Shown here piece after piece: positions 1 to 12,404 of a stretch of 64,000 nt of DNA. Both the position numbers and the translations under genes were made by a program. Under the pieces are notes generated by a model. The model was not told the origin of the DNA. It ran no database searches and saw only the letters and a list, made by a program, of their open reading frames with translations. The stretch is from the NCBI RefSeq assembly GCF_020536995.1, contig NW_026273375.1, forward strand, positions 1-64,000, in the 5' to 3' direction. How positions within the stretch are numbered: position 1 is the first letter of the stretch; each line of letters opens with the position of its first letter. Source of the stretch: Dreissena polymorpha. Its lineage: Eukaryota; Mollusca; Bivalvia; Myida; Dreissenidae.

Positions 1-331
1 AAACTTAAATTTTATCATATAAAAGGTCAGTCACATTTAGGATAAGACAGTTTTTGACCAAACACATAACATTGAGTTGTAATGAAATATAAGTTAATTG
101 TCTATAAAAAGTGACTGAAAAAGCAAATTCCAGAAATCTCTTGAAAAAGAATTTTATTGTATTTTAAATTAAAATTATTATATCTACAAATGCATATGTA
201 GGTCATGTCTTTGTGTTGTACTAACAGTAGTAGGAAGTAAAGAGGGAGGAAAAAGTAAGTGAAAGCATGAGTTTTCCCCAGATACAAGCAATGATGGATT
301 TGAATATATGTCTGTTCATATTGAACATCAG

Positions 332-3300
332 GTGTTCTCAAGCCTACTATTGCTGCCGTGCTGGGTGTTGCTTTGGTAGCCGTGATTCTATTGACGACGT
401 CAATGACAGAAGATACGCATATGGTTACAGACTGTCTATTTGGAACATGTGGTACTTTTGGTGAGATTTAAAGATTACTTTCATTTCAATACATTTTGTG
501 TATATGTATTCAAAATCTTACATTAAAATAAGTTGTGTAACAAATGACCTTTCATTGGACTTATTTTGATCTTTATATATATCAATATTATGTTGACAAC
601 AGGGCAAATGTTTTATTTTTCTATGAGACATACAGTATCCTGTATTTCACAGTGTTTTAAAAATATTGAGACCCAATTTTATTTTTAAGACTGTAGGCCT
701 AAAATTGTATTGTAACATGTGACATAATATACGACGCTGCCATCCACAGGTTTGTAGTCCTATTCCTGATGATGATGTGTTTTGGGGGATGTGGCTACTA
801 CAAAAAAGAGGCAGAGACTCACAGCCCGTGGCCTGCAAGGTCAAGGCAGGCCGAGCTTCATCTCGATATTCCAGGCAACACGCAGGCAGCGCAGGAACAT
901 GGGTCATGCCCCACTCCCCAGTCAGACCTGATGATGGTGTATCCAGATCCAGTCATGTCAAATAGCTTTGCACCTCCACCCTATAATGAGGTATTGCTGT
1001 AAATCAGTCTTTTAGGATTTCAAACATGTGCTGTAAACCAGTCTGACAGTATTTCGTGCCAAAAAGCTTTGCTACTCAGCCCTGTAATGAGGAATTACAG
1101 TAAACCAGTCTTTCAGTGTTTCTTGCAAAATATCTTTGCACCTCCACCCTATAATAAGGTATTGCAGTAAACTGGTCTGACATTATTTTATGCAGATTAG
1201 CTTTACATCTCCACCCAATTATGACTGAGGTATTGCAGTAAATCAGTCTGACAGTATTTCATGCCGAATAGCTTTGCACCTCCACCCTATAATGAGGTAT
1301 TGCAGTAAACCAATCTGACAGTATTTTGCATGCTGAATAGCTTTGCACCTCCACCCTATAATGAGGTATTGCAGTAAACCAGTCTGACAGTATTTCATGC
1401 CGAATAGCTTTGCACCTCCACCCTATAATGACGTATTGCAGTAAATCAGTCTGACAGTATTTTTAATGTCTGCAGTAAACCAGTCTGACAGTATTTCATG
1501 CCGAAAAGCTTTGCACCTCCAACTTATGATGGGTTATTGCAGAAAACACTTTGACAGTATATCATATGATATATATAGTTTTGCACCTCCACCTTATAAT
1601 GAGGTATTGCAGTAAACCACTCTGACAGTATTTCATGCCGAATAGCTTTGTGCCCCCATCTTATAAGGGGGTATTGCAGAAATCTGACAGTATTTCATGC
1701 TGAATAGCTTTGCACCTCCACCTTATAGTTAGGTATTAGAGTAAAAAAATCTGACATATTTCATGCTGAATAGCTTTGCATCTTCACCTTATAGTGAGGT
1801 ATTACAGTAAAAAATCTGACATATTCCATGCTGAATAGCTTTGCATCTTCACCTTATAGTGAGGTATTACAGTAAAAAAATCTGACATATTCCATGCTGA
1901 ATAGCTTTGCATCTTCACCTTATAATGGAGTATTGCAGTTCACCAGTCAAACAGTATTTCACTGTCGTTTGAATGATTCTGTGGGGTAGTTTTTTGCTAT
2001 GGCTGGAAGCAATACATTTTTATGTCAGACTGTCGGCTGTTTGAGCCAAATAAGATCTGCCTTAGCCAATTTTTTTTCTACAAAGGCCTTTAATGGCCAT
2101 TATTGTCCTTACATTTGACAACATTGTATGGTGCAATTAGTACGTAGGTGTTACTGACTGTGCTTGATTTGTTGTTTCTTATTACAGGTTGTCAGTCACC
2201 CAAGCATGTTTCCACCAAGTACCAAGACTTCCTATCCCAGCAACGCACACAGTACGTGGCAATTATATTGTATATGTTTTAAACTCCCCTGATCACAATA
2301 TGCTGAAGGTGAGCTACATGTATTGTGGTCAGTCTATTTCCCTCGCAGGCTAATCAGGGACGAAACTTTCCGCTTTCCCTGATTAACCTGTGTGTACTGC
2401 TCAAGCTAATCTGGGACATCTATTCATTTATGTGCATTAAGTCTTTGTTCAACAGAGTGGGGCCCATATATTTTCAGTCACATAAGTATATAAGCAGCTG
2501 AACGCATACAGGAAAAGCATTCTTCTTGAACACTCCAGATTTTGTTTCAAATGAAATTATTATATAGCTGAATATGGAACCTTAAACTTAATCACATTTC
2601 TTTTACTAGTTTTTATGCTCCCCCAATTTTTGGGGGGAGCATATAGTCTTCATCCGTCTGCACAATTTTTGTCTGGGCTATTTCTTAGCAATTAATGACC
2701 GGAATTCAATTAAACTTTGTGTGAAGTTTCACTACCAAGAGGAGATGTGTATATTATCAACCGGTTCTGGTCGGATGATTTTTCACAGAGTTACGGCCCT
2801 TTGAAATTTTCCATTAACTGTACATATAGTGTTATAATTCTTGTCCGGGCTATTTCTCAGCAACTAATGACCGGAATTCAATGAAACTTTTTTAGGTGGT
2901 TATTAACAGATAGATTGACAAAGCGCATCATCGGGAACATCTATCAGTTTCACTGATATTCTTGTTTTTTTTGGAACTGAAGATAAGTGTTTTTTCTGCT
3001 TAATTTGCATGAAAAATTTGCATGTATATACTGGGGGACATATTGTTTTTGCCCTGTCTGTTGTTGGTTTGTTGGTTTGCGTCAAACTTTAACATTTGCC
3101 ATAACTTTTGCAATATTGAAGATAGCAACTTGATATTTGGCATGCATTTGTATCTCACGGAGCTGCACATTTTGTGTGGTGAAAGGTCAAGGTCATCCTT
3201 CAGGTCAAAGGTAAAATATATGGGTCAAAATCGCTCATTTACTATACACTATATCTTCGTAACGACTTCTCAAATGCATATGGAGCTGCATATTTTAATT

Positions 3301-6122
3301 TGAACAAAGTTAAGGTCAAGGTCATCATGAAAGGTCAAAGGTCATTTATAAAGGTCAATTTTCATTTTAAATATGTCAAAACGTAAGTACCACTTTATAC
3401 AGATACCTATATTTTACATGCATGTGTTACTCATACAGCTGAACGGTTTTATCGGTGACATAACGTATTTAACGGTGACTTGTCAATGTCATCCTTCAAG
3501 GTCATATACTTAAAAATGCCTATAGCTTTTTAACTATTGTACATGTCAAACATTTGCCATACCTTTTGCAATATTGAACATAGCAACTTCAGATTTGGCA
3601 TGCATGTGTATCTCATGGAGCTGCATATTTTGAGTGATGAAAGGTCAAGGTCATCCTTCAAGGTCAAGGTCAAATATATGGGTCAAAATCACTCATTTAA
3701 TATACACTACATATCAACTTCATATTTGGCATGCTGGGGGGGGGGGGGCATAGTGTTTCTCAAACAGATCTTGTTTTTTCCTAAAAGTGTGCAGTGCTCA
3801 ACATAGCTAAATGTTAATAAGCAAAATAAATATTATTCTAGAGGTTTGCTTATTTAAGATGATGTTTAAAATCGTTTTTGCAGTTTACACATCTTTGTAT
3901 CCAGATGTTTAATTTTGAAACTGTTGCCTTTAAAAAAAAAAGAATTATTTTAAGCTCGACTATTACTATGAAATATATATAGTGGAGCTATCCTACTCAC
4001 CCCAGCGTCGGCGTTAGCGTTCCCATTCCCGTTATCGTGCAAATGTTAAAGTTTGCGTACCACCTCGAATATTTTCAATGTCCCTTGACATATTGCTTAC
4101 ATATTTTGTATACTTCTTTACCAATATGACCCCAACCTATAAACAAGAGCAGACAACTGTATCAAGCATTATGTAATAATTTATGGCCCTTTTTTTCACT
4201 AAAATATTGCATATTATTGATAAATCTATGTTAAAGTTTGCGTGCCACCTTCAAATATTTTCAATGTCCCTTGACATATTGCTTTCATATTTGGAAACTT
4301 CTAAACCAACATGACCCCAATCTTTAAAACAAGAGCAGACAACTGTATCAAGCATTTTGTAAGAATTATGGCTCTTTTTCCATTTACAATATGCATATTA
4401 CTTTAGTTACATTGCTATAACTTATTTATTTATGATTCAGATTTATTAATACTTTGACAAAACAAACACTTACCTGAATACCACAATGGATTCCACCCAA
4501 ACAAAACTCCACGCCCCAACCCAGAATCCCTCCCACCCCCTCCCCCAATTTATTTTGAAAGAAATTCTAATAAATTGCCCCACCCCACATTAGACGCCAA
4601 GACCCCCCCTCTCAACCCCCCCCCCATACCCCCCCCCCCCCCAAAAAAAAAAAAGAAGAGGTGGTATACATATTGTTTGCCCAGTCGGTCCGTCGGTAAG
4701 GTCACTAGATGGTTCCGGATGATAACTCAAGCACGCTTAGGCCTAGGATCATGAAACTTCATAGGTACATTGATCATGACTGGCAGATGACCCCTATTGA
4801 TTTTCAGGTCACTAGGTCAAAGGACAAGGTCACAGTGACTTGAAACAGTAAAACGGTTTCCGGATGATAAATCAAGAATGCTTAAGCCCTAGGATCATGA
4901 AACTTCATAGGTACATTGATCATGACTGGCAGGATGACACCTATTAATTTTCAGGTCACTAGGTCAAAGGTGATGGTCACAGTGACTGGAAACAGTAAAA
5001 TGGTTTCCTGATGATAACTCAAGAATAATTAGGCCTAGCATCATGAAACTTCATAGGTAAATTGATCATGACTGGCAGATGACCCCTATTGATTTTCAGG
5101 TCACTAAGTCAAAGGTCAAGGTCACAGTGACAAAAAACGTATTCACACAATGTCTGCCCATAACAACTGACAGCCCACATTTCATTCATTGTATGTGTGG
5201 TCCAAAACTTTAACCTTGGTTAAAGTTTGATAACTTTGCAATATTGAAGATAGCAACTCATATTTGGCATGCATGTGTATCTCACTGAGCTGCACATTTT
5301 GAGTGGTGAAAAGTCAAGGTCAAGGTTCATCCTTCAAGGTCAAAGATCATTGTAGGTTTCTTTCCTAAAACTTTAACCCATTTATGCCTAGTGGACTCTC
5401 CCATCCAGCTAAATTGGATCAATTTATCATGACTGGAAGATGACCCCTATTGATTTTCAGGTCACTAAGTCAAAGGTCAAGGTCACAGTGACAAAAAAAA
5501 CCTATTCACACAATGGCTTCCACTACAACTGACAGCCCATATGGGGGGCATGCATGTTTTACAAACAGCCCTTGTTTACTTTATTTTGAAGGACTGTCCA
5601 AACTTCACACCCAAGCTATTGCTATCAAACTTGAAATAAAATCTATTTTACTTTGTTTTATGTCTTTACAAATGTTCAATAGATTGTGGAAAATATACCT
5701 GAACTATTACCTTGACCTTATTGAATAATTTGAACAATTACCCCATATGGCTTACATTATACTGTCAAGCACTCGAATTGTCGAGCGCGCTGTCTTCTGA
5801 CAGCTCTTGTTATGTACTATGTTTATTTAAAGATTGGTTAAATCAGGTTTATAACAATTATTGTTGAACACTTGTATTTTTTTCAATTTAGTACAAATAA
5901 TAGCTCTTGAATTTTCAGATTACCTGCAAGGTCCTACATCTTTTAGTGAATCTTCTGTGCAGATGCCCTCAGCCACCTCCTTACAATGAAGTAGCCAATG
6001 AGGAGTATCACTGGCTGTGTCAGCCAACCAGAACCTGCCTAATAATAGTCCAGCCAATCGAAATGCTTCTCAGTGAATTCGCACTATTTTTTCTGGTTTT
6101 AAGTGCAATTTGGGGTTTATAA
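332..6122 (+). CDS. VOPP1/WBP1-like PPxY membrane protein, 3' four exons
   Basis: Exons 332-460, 750-990, 2188-2251 and about 5947-6122 join in phase with GT/AG borders (phases 2, 0, 1). Exon 1 carries a cysteine-rich ectodomain (YYCCRAGCC). The exon 1/2 junction rebuilds LSIWNMWYFWFVVLFLMMM, followed by CFGGCGYYKK: a membrane helix whose WYFW start and Cys/Gly end resemble VOPP1 and the WBP1 family. The cytoplasmic tail carries APPPYNE at the end of exon 2 (V added from exon 3) and QPPPYNEV in exon 4. PPxY motifs bind WW domains such as those of Nedd4-type ubiquitin ligases. VOPP1 is an endosomal/lysosomal protein and WBP1 a WW-domain ligand. The signal peptide and first cysteines lie left of the window. 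Exon 4 is uncertain (separate entry). Family assignment is by recall of motif order, not by search. Confidence 0.75.
991..1965 (+). repeat. Tandem array made of VOPP1-like exon 2 end plus splice donor
   Basis: About 13 units of roughly 65-70 bp follow exon 2. Each contains a version of AGCTTTGCACCTCCACC, CTATAATGAG and GTATTGCAGTAAA, that is the last 30 coding bases of exon 2 and the first intron bases, plus about 30 bp of intron. Several copies keep GAG|GTATTG (about 1290, 1362, 1599), so they are potential donors. Later copies (1740-1930) drift to ATCTTCACC. The array is intronic because exon 3 follows at 2188. Confidence 0.85.
2344..2430 (+). repeat. Family E repeat fragment (CAGGCTAATCAGGGACGA type)
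   Basis: A fragment of a dispersed repeat with the words AGGCTAATCAGGGACGA, ACTTTCCGC and CTAATCTGGGAC. Related copies lie at about 24385-24515, 38990-39348, 47745-47945, 53645-53812 and 57500-57640. The function is unknown. It has a palindromic flavour because it carries both AGGCTAATC and GATTAGCCTGT. Confidence 0.6.
2616..2975 (+). repeat. Family H hairpin-headed repeat
   Basis: Starts after a T run with the hairpin TATGCTCCCCC / GGGGGGAGCATA, then CCGGGCTATTTCTCAGCAA units, and ends near ATATTCTTGTT. A second copy is at 55008-55541. It has the same overall plan as families A, B, C, F, G, I and J. Confidence 0.7.
3024..3778 (+). repeat. Family A repeat (GGTCAAGGTCATCCTTCAAG core)
   Basis: Begins with CTGGGGGACATATTGTTTTTG and ends with a GGGGGCATAGTGTTTC...CTTGTTTTT tail. 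The core has repeated units with TTGCAATATTGAAGATAGCA, GGCATGCATGTGTATCTCA, GAGCTGCACATTTTGAG and GGTCAAGGTCATCC. Open frames across it (MHVYLMELHILSGERSRS type) recur in every copy and are repeat shadows, not genes. Confidence 0.8.
4480..4656. repeat. C-rich low-complexity block
   Basis: A stretch dominated by CCACCC and long C runs ending in an A run. A sister block lies at 10650-10930 in family J, after a shared TTTGACAAAACA-type lead, so the C-rich sequence travels with these repeats and is not gene sequence. Confidence 0.7.
4653..5577 (+). repeat. Family B repeat nested in family I
   Basis: Repeated units of about 140 bp contain GGTTTCCGGATGATAACTCA, GCTTAGGCCTAGGATCATGA, CATGACTGGCAGATGACCCC and CAGGTCACTAGGTCAAAGG. 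The tail has CATATGGGGGGCATGCATG and ACAAACAGCCCTTGTT. The part at 5200-5370 is family A-like, so this copy is mosaic. Confidence 0.8.
5919..6122 (+). CDS. VOPP1/WBP1-like last exon with two possible acceptors
   Basis: The previous exon ends in phase 1. The better acceptor by position (TTTTCAG, exon from 5919) gives a frame that stops at 5987-5989, so the PPPYNEV-coding bases 5973-5993 fall in another frame. An acceptor 28 bases downstream (TCTTTTAG, exon from 5947) restores QPPPYNEV and stays open to the TAA at 6120-6122. The match to the exon 2 motif APPPYNE+V makes that frame the likelier coding one. Alternatives are alternative splicing with two tails, or a one-base change or assembly error near 5966-5972. 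The residues after NEEYHW are hydrophobic and unlike the short VOPP1 tail. Confidence 0.5.
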   Translation: MTCKVLHLLVNLLCRCPQPPPYNEVANEEYHWLCQPTRTCLIIVQPIEMLLSEFALFFLVLSAIWGL

Positions 6123-6600
6123 CTTATCTTGTATAACTTAAGCAATATTGGCACATTTATTTATCCTATCATATAATACTGCTTACACACTATGCATGCA
6201 TTCAATCAAATATATGATGAAAACTTTAAATCTTACTTCATATTATAAAATGACCTTTTATGTTTCTGACAAATTTTTAAAATGGTGTGTGTATATAATA
6301 ACACATATTAATGTCAACGGCTATGATCTTTATAGCTAAGCTTGACAGTCAGGATGTGTTATGCGTATATGTAAACAATGTGTTTTTCTATTTGTTGTCA
6401 TTGTAAACAAACGGACAGGGTGTATAGTTACTTCATTGCCTCAGCATAACCAGAATGGTTTATATGCAGTGAAACTTAGGTTCACACAGATTGATAGATA
6501 TACTCTAGTGATGGAATTATTATAATCAGGTGAAAAAAATTGATGTATATAAAATTATACCTATACTACATTTATAAAAACACAGTACTTGGTTTTTTTT
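6123..6600. other. 3' flank of the VOPP1-like gene, nothing recognised
   Basis: AT-rich sequence probably holding the 3' untranslated region and intergenic DNA. I see no clear AATAAA-type signal, RNA gene or coding exon. Confidence 0.4.
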
Positions 6601-8354
6601 AGCTCACCTGAGCAAAACGTGCTCATGGTGAGCTTCTCACCTGAGAACAACGTGCTCATGGAGAGCTTTTGTGATCCCCTTAGTCTGTTGTGCGTCGTCT
6701 GTCGTCAACATTTTGGCTTGTGAACACTCTAGAGGCCACATTATTGTCTGATCTTCATGAAATTTGGTCAGAACATTTGTCCCATTGATACCTCGACTGA
6801 TTTCGAGAGTGGGTCATTCTGGGTCAAAAATTAGGTCACTAGGTCAAAAAAAAGAAAAACCTTGTGAACACTGTAGAAGTCACATTTGATGCCCAATCTT
6901 TATGTTACTTTGGTCAAAATGTTTGTCTAAATGATATGTTGGGTTGAGTTCAAAAATGGTTCCGGTCCGTTGAAAAACATAGCCGCCAGGGGGCGGGGCA
7001 GTATTCCTTATATGGCTATAGAGAAACCTTGTGAACACTCTAGAAGTCACAATTTTTGCCCAATCATCATGAAACTTGGCCAAAACATTGGTTTCATTGA
7101 TATCTCAGACGGGTTCGAAAATGGTCGAGATCGGTGAAAAACATGGCCACCAGGGGGCGGGAAGTTTTCCTTATATGGCTATAGTAAAACCTTGTTACAC
7201 TCTACGAGGCCACATTAATTGTCCAATCTTCATGAAATTTGGTCAGAAGATTGGTCTGTATGATATCTTGGATGAGTTCAAAAATGGTTACATTTGCTTG
7301 AAAAACATGGCTGCCAAGGGGCGGGGCATTTTTCCTTATATGGCTATATATGCCTATAGTAAAACCTACCAAACCTTTCGAACTTGGATGAGTTCGAAAT
7401 GGTTACGTTTGCTTGAAAAACATGGATGCCAAGGGGCGGGGCATTTTTCTTATATGGCTATAGTAAAATCTTGTTAACACTCTAGAGGCCACATTTATTG
7501 TCCGATCTTCATGAAACTTGGTCAGAAGATTCATCCCAATAATATCTTGGACAAGTTAAATAATTATTCCGGTTGGTTAAAAAACATTGCCGCCAGGGGG
7601 CGTGGCATTTTTCTTTATATGGCTATAGTAAAACCTTGTTAACACTCTAGCGGCCACATTATTTTTCGATCTTCATGAAACTTGGTCAGAAGATTTGTCC
7701 TAATGATGTCTTGGATGAGTTCCAAAATGGTTTCGATTGCATAAAAAACATGGCCACCAGGGGGCGAGGCATTTTTGCTAATATGGCTATATACACATTT
7801 ATCATGTTTTGTAAAACCATGTTAACACCCTAGAGGCCACATTTATTGTCCGATCATCATGAAACTTGGTCAGATGATTTGTCCCAATGATATCTTGGAT
7901 GAGTTCGAAAATGGTTCTGGTTGGTGGAAAAACATGGCCGCCAAGGGGCCTGGGCATTTTTCCTTATATAGCTATAGTTAAACCTTGTTAACACTCTAGA
8001 AAGCCGTATTTTTTGTACGATCATCATGAAACTTTGTCAGAAGATTTTTCCCAATGATATTTTGGAAAAGTTCGAGAAGTTCCAGTTGCTTTAAAAACAT
8101 GGCCACCAATGGGCGGGGCATTTCTTATATGGACTAATGAATCTTCATGAAACTTTGTCAGTATATTTGTTTAAATGATATCTTGGATGTGTATGAAAAT
8201 GGTTCTGGTCTGTTGAAAAACGTGGCCGCCAGGGTGTTCACTAGGCATGAAAGTTGGTAAGAACATTTTGTTCTAATGACATCTTGGGCTGCACAGAACA
8301 GGTCAGTTCCTTGAATCTCAGGTGAGCGACTTTGGGCCTTTCAGGCCCTCTTGT
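6601..8354 (+). repeat. Family F repeat, long copy with about ten 165-bp units
   Basis: The head AGCTCACCTGAGC and tail CAGGTGAGCGACTTTGGGC then CCTCTTGTT form an inverted pair. The core repeats a unit of about 165 bp with CACATTTATTGTCCGATCTT, CATGAAACTTGGTCAGAAGA, CATGGCCGCCAGGGGGCGGG and CTTATATGGCTATAGTAAAA. The 133-residue and other open frames here follow the repeat period and are not genes. Confidence 0.85.
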
Positions 8355-8597
8355 TACTATTTTGTTGACATTTTTTCTCTGAAAAGTGCAATATATCTGC
8401 TCATTAGTTAGTTTAACTGACTGTATGAATGGTAGTGTTTTTGGATTAGAAAATATTTCATAGTAAAAGCGTACACAATTTGCTTTAAGTTGATTTTCTT
8501 ATTGATTTATTCTGATAACACATTCTTATCAGTCTTTTAACATGTTTCAATATTGAGAAATTTCTCACAGCACAGGGTAAAAATCATTATTTCCCAG

Positions 8598-8646
8598 GAT
8601 ATGAGAAACACGAATGTGCTCAAGTCATCTAAGCTTCAGTCTAAGG
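8598..8646 (+). CDS. Possible orphan exon
   Basis: TTATTTCCCAG is followed by 49 bases open only in the frame DMRNTNVLKSSKLQSK, then AAG|GTATTTG. It could pair in phase 0 with the open stretch after the acceptor at 13440. No family is recognised, the length is too short to prove coding, and no neighbouring exons were found. Confidence 0.15.
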
Positions 8647-8810
8647 TATTTGTTATCAGTGTTTATGTAATCAATGTTCAATGCTAACGTTACCAGTAGC
8701 AAAAATAGCTGATGTTAATTAGTTTTAAATAAAAAGATTTAAGAAACTTTGGGTAAACCATTTCTTGGGACAAAACTTGTTCATGAATTAACACTTTTAA
8801 TGTCATTTTT

Positions 8811-11022
8811 AGCTCCTCTATTTTTTGAAGAAAAAAAAGCTATTGTCATCACCTGGTCGTCTGCCTTGGTGTGGGCGTCCGGTTAAGTTTTGTGTTTAGG
8901 TCCACTTTTCTCATAAAGTATCAAAGCTAATGCATTCAAACATGGCACACTTACTTACTATCATGAGGGGACTGGGCAGGCAAAGTTAGATAACTCTGGC
9001 TGGCATTTTGACATATAATGTGCCCTTTTTTTGTTCCCCACTATAGTAGTGGGGGACATATTGTTTTTGCCCTGTCTGTTGGTTGGTCTGTTGGTTGGTT
9101 GGTTTGCGCCAACTTTAACATTTTGCAATAACTTTTGCTATATTGGATATAGCAACTTAAAATTTGGCATGCATGTGTATCTCATGGAGCTGCACATTTT
9201 GAGTGGTGAAAGGTCAAGGTCAAGGTCATCCTTCAAGGTCAGAGGTCAAATATATGTGGCCAAAATCGCTCATTTTATTAATACTTTTGCAATATTGAAG
9301 ATAGCAACTTGATATTTGGCATGCATGTGTATCTCATGGAGCTGCACATTTTGAGTGGTGAAAGGTCAAGGTCATCCTTCAAGGTCAGAGGTCAAATATA
9401 TGTGGCCCGAATCGCTTATTTTATGAATACTTTTGCAATCTTGAAGATAGCAACTTGATATTGGGCATGCATGTGTATCTCATGGAGCTGCACATTTTGA
9501 GTGGTAAAAGGTCAAGGTCATCCTTCAAGGTCAGAGGTCAAATATATGTGGCCCAAATCGCTTATTTATGAATACTTTTGCAATATTGAAGATAGCAACT
9601 TGATATTTGGCAAGCATGTGTATCTCATGGAGCTGCACATTTTGAGTAGTGAAAGGTCAAGGTCGAGGTCATCCTTCAAGGTCAAATATATGGGTCAAAA
9701 TTGCTCATGTAATGTCACTTCTGCAATATTGAAGCTAGCAATTTTATATTTGAAATGCATGTGTATCTCATGGAGCTGCACATTTTGAGTGGTGAAGGGT
9801 CACGGTCAAGGTCATCCTTTAAGGTCAAACATCATATAGGGGGACATTGTGTTTCACAAACGCATCTTGTTATACTTAGAAAATAACAAATTTGGTTAAG
9901 TTTTGTGTTTAGGTCCACCTTATTTCTCAAGTATTCAAAGCTATTGCTTTCATACTTGCAACACTTACTAACTATCATAAGGGGACTGTGCAGGCAAAGT
10001 TATGTAACTCTGATTGGCATTTTGACAGAATTATGGCCCCTTTTATACATAGGAAAATTGAAAATTTGGTTAAGTTTTGTGTTTAGGCCCACTTTATTCC
10101 TAAAGTATCAAAGCTATTGCTTTCATACTTGCAACACTTACTATCATAAGGGGACTGTGCAGGCAAATTAATGTAACTCTGACTGGCATTTTGACAGAAT
10201 TATGGCCCCTTTTATACTTACAAAATTTAAAATTCGGTTAAGTTTTGTGTTTAGGTCAACTTTATTCCTAAAGTATCAAAGCTATTGCTTTCATACTTGC
10301 AACACTTGCTATCATAAGGGGACTAGACAGACAAAGTTATGTAACTCTGACTGGCATTTTGACAGAATTATGGCCCTTTATCAACTTCGTAACTTTGAAT
10401 ATTTGGTTAAATTTTGTGTTAATATCCACTTTTCATCTGAAGTATCAAGGCTTATGCTTTCAAACTTCAAATACTTTCTTACTATTATGAGGGTACTGTA
10501 CCTGGCAAGTTGAATTTGATCCTGACCTTTGAATAACCTTTACTCAAGGTCAACGTATTAAATTTTGCTAAAATTGCCATAACTTCTTTATTTATGATCA
10601 GATTTGATTAAAACTTGACAAAACAACACTTACCTGACATACCACAATAGCCTCCACCCAAACCATCCCCCACGCCAAACCAGAGAATCCCCCCTCCCCC
10701 AAAACAGTTGTTTTTCCCCATTTTTTTCTTATTTTTGAAAGATCATCTTATAAATTACCATACCCACACCCCACACAATACCCTCCTCTGCCCCCCCCCC
10801 CCCCCATTTTTGGAAACATGGTTAAAAAAACACAAACATTTATTTTTATTATTTTATTTTTGAAAGACTGTTCAACCATCCCACACAAGAATCCCCCCAC
10901 CCCCTCCAACCCCCACACTATACACCCCTTTCAACCTCTCCCCCTTTTTGATTCAAAGGTCAAATATATGGCTTTAAAGCGACGCAGTAGGGGTATTGTG
11001 TTTCACAAACACAGCTCTTACT
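8811..11022 (+). repeat. Family J repeat, interrupted by a family A copy
   Basis: The head is AGCTCCTCTATTTTTTGAAG with a short hairpin. Units of about 160 bp carry GGTTAAGTTTTGTGTTTAGG, TATCAAAGCTATTGCTTTCA and TATCATAAGGGGACTG. The tail has GGGGTATTGTGTTTCACAAA and CAGCTCTTACTTGT. The A insertion at 9033-9871 splits it, and the J unit resumes at about 9885. A C-rich block lies at 10650-10930. Confidence 0.75.
9033..9871 (+). repeat. Family A repeat nested in family J
   Basis: The head hairpin CCCCACTATAGTAGTGGGG follows a T run. There are five core units of about 145 bp. The tail is GGGGGACATTGTGTTTCACA then CATCTTGTTA. Units contain AAGGTCAGAGGTCAAAT, an AGGTCA direct repeat spaced by one base. 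Confidence 0.85.
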
Positions 11023-12404
11023 TGTATCTAAATTTTCTGACACGAATTTTGTTTATTTTTAAGTGTCTGAAAACTTAGAGTCATTACGGTATCTTATATT
11101 CTTAAAATAGTTTATTTATTAAAAAGTGAGATTTGAGTTGTTGTTAAAGCTTTGCTGATGCTTTGATGGGGACAGTTAATTTTTGTTGTATTTTTATTTA
11201 TTTTTTGAGTTAAAAATATGAAAATCATGATTGTATTACCTTGTAACACTAATTCATACACATATACATACATGTATTTGTCTTGCTGTGTGCTTGTTGT
11301 AATGTTATTGTCAAACAGTATCTACACTTGCTATGTACCACAACACATTCAAAGCCCTTATTGTTATTTAAAATTTGCAATTAGGTCTGACTTCTTACTA
11401 GTGTTCATGTATATGCTTGAGAAATCTATAATTCAAACCTTGTAAAAACTTGCTCATTTGCAACATCTCTTCAAATTTTAACTGTCAACAATTTATGTTT
11501 TATTTTCAAAACCTATATGCATACTATTTTACGTGCAACATCATTGAGGGGTCCTCTACATCATTTTTTTAATCAAGCCCCTGGGGTAAAAATTTATGGT
11601 CCTAAACCAAGTTTATTTAAATGATGCACAATTGAGCCCAAGTACTCATAATTGGCAATGCTTTTAGGATACTGGTTTTACATATGTTGTAATAACTTCA
11701 AAAAAAATCTCTTGAACCTGAAGGTTTTGTTCAAAACATATTGCATTATCAAATACTGTTTCTGTGTGATCATGCTTTCATAACCAAGAAAACAATCCAA
11801 ACTTTTCTCGAAATCCTTTTTCAAAAAGGTCATTCTACAATTTCTGGTCCTATTATATTTTATTTTTAACTTATTTATTTTGTATTAAAATTATTTTAGA
11901 TATTGCTGTTGTACTTTTGTTTAATGATTTATAATTGTGTATGCTATTTTTTCTCACCCTTTGTTGTCGTTTCTCTTGGAAGCAAATAAAGTGTTATTCA
12001 AGCTCTCTTTAGTCCGATTTGTTTCAACTAAATATCCAGTTAGAATTTGTCTTTTGCATTTTGTGGGATTTTGCAGACATTCACCAATTTGTAATATTAT
12101 GGTACATTTAAACTTTATTTGTAATCATCTACAGTAAAAGTTTTGGATGTATTACTAAAATTGAAAAGTTAATTTCTTCTTCTAGTTTTTATAGTTTCTA
12201 CACAACTGTTTATGAGAATACCTACAGTATTATTCGAATTCCATCACATCTTCGGATATTTTAGTCATTTTCCTGAACAAGTATGGACATATTTATTTTA
12301 ATATGTTGGTGCCTTTGAGAATACATTTTGTTTAAACATCTCACGAATTAAAAAATGTGTTTTTGTGCACTGTGTTTCACTCATTGAGTACCCGTTACTA
12401 TTCA
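11023..12404. other. Intergenic, nothing recognised
   Basis: AT-rich unique-looking sequence. I find no supported exon, RNA gene or inverted-repeat element. The short open frames have no recognisable product. Confidence 0.5.

Larger units (their letters stand above)
3952..5811 (+). repeat. Family I repeat, interrupted by a family B copy
   Basis: Starts with AAGCTCGACTATT and a GTGGAGCTATCCTACTCACC head. It has two units with AAATGTTAAAGTTTGCGT and TCAATGTCCCTTGACATATT. It resumes after the insertion and ends GTCGAGCGCGCTGTCTTCTG then ACAGCTCTTGTT. CTCGAC at the head pairs with GTCGAG at the tail. The B insertion occupies about 4653-5577. Confidence 0.7.

Noticed and set aside
9031-9788. Recurrent frames reading MHVYLMELHILSGERSRS
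   Set aside because: They occur in every family A copy in step with the repeat unit, with no family similarity that I recognise. Not a protein gene.
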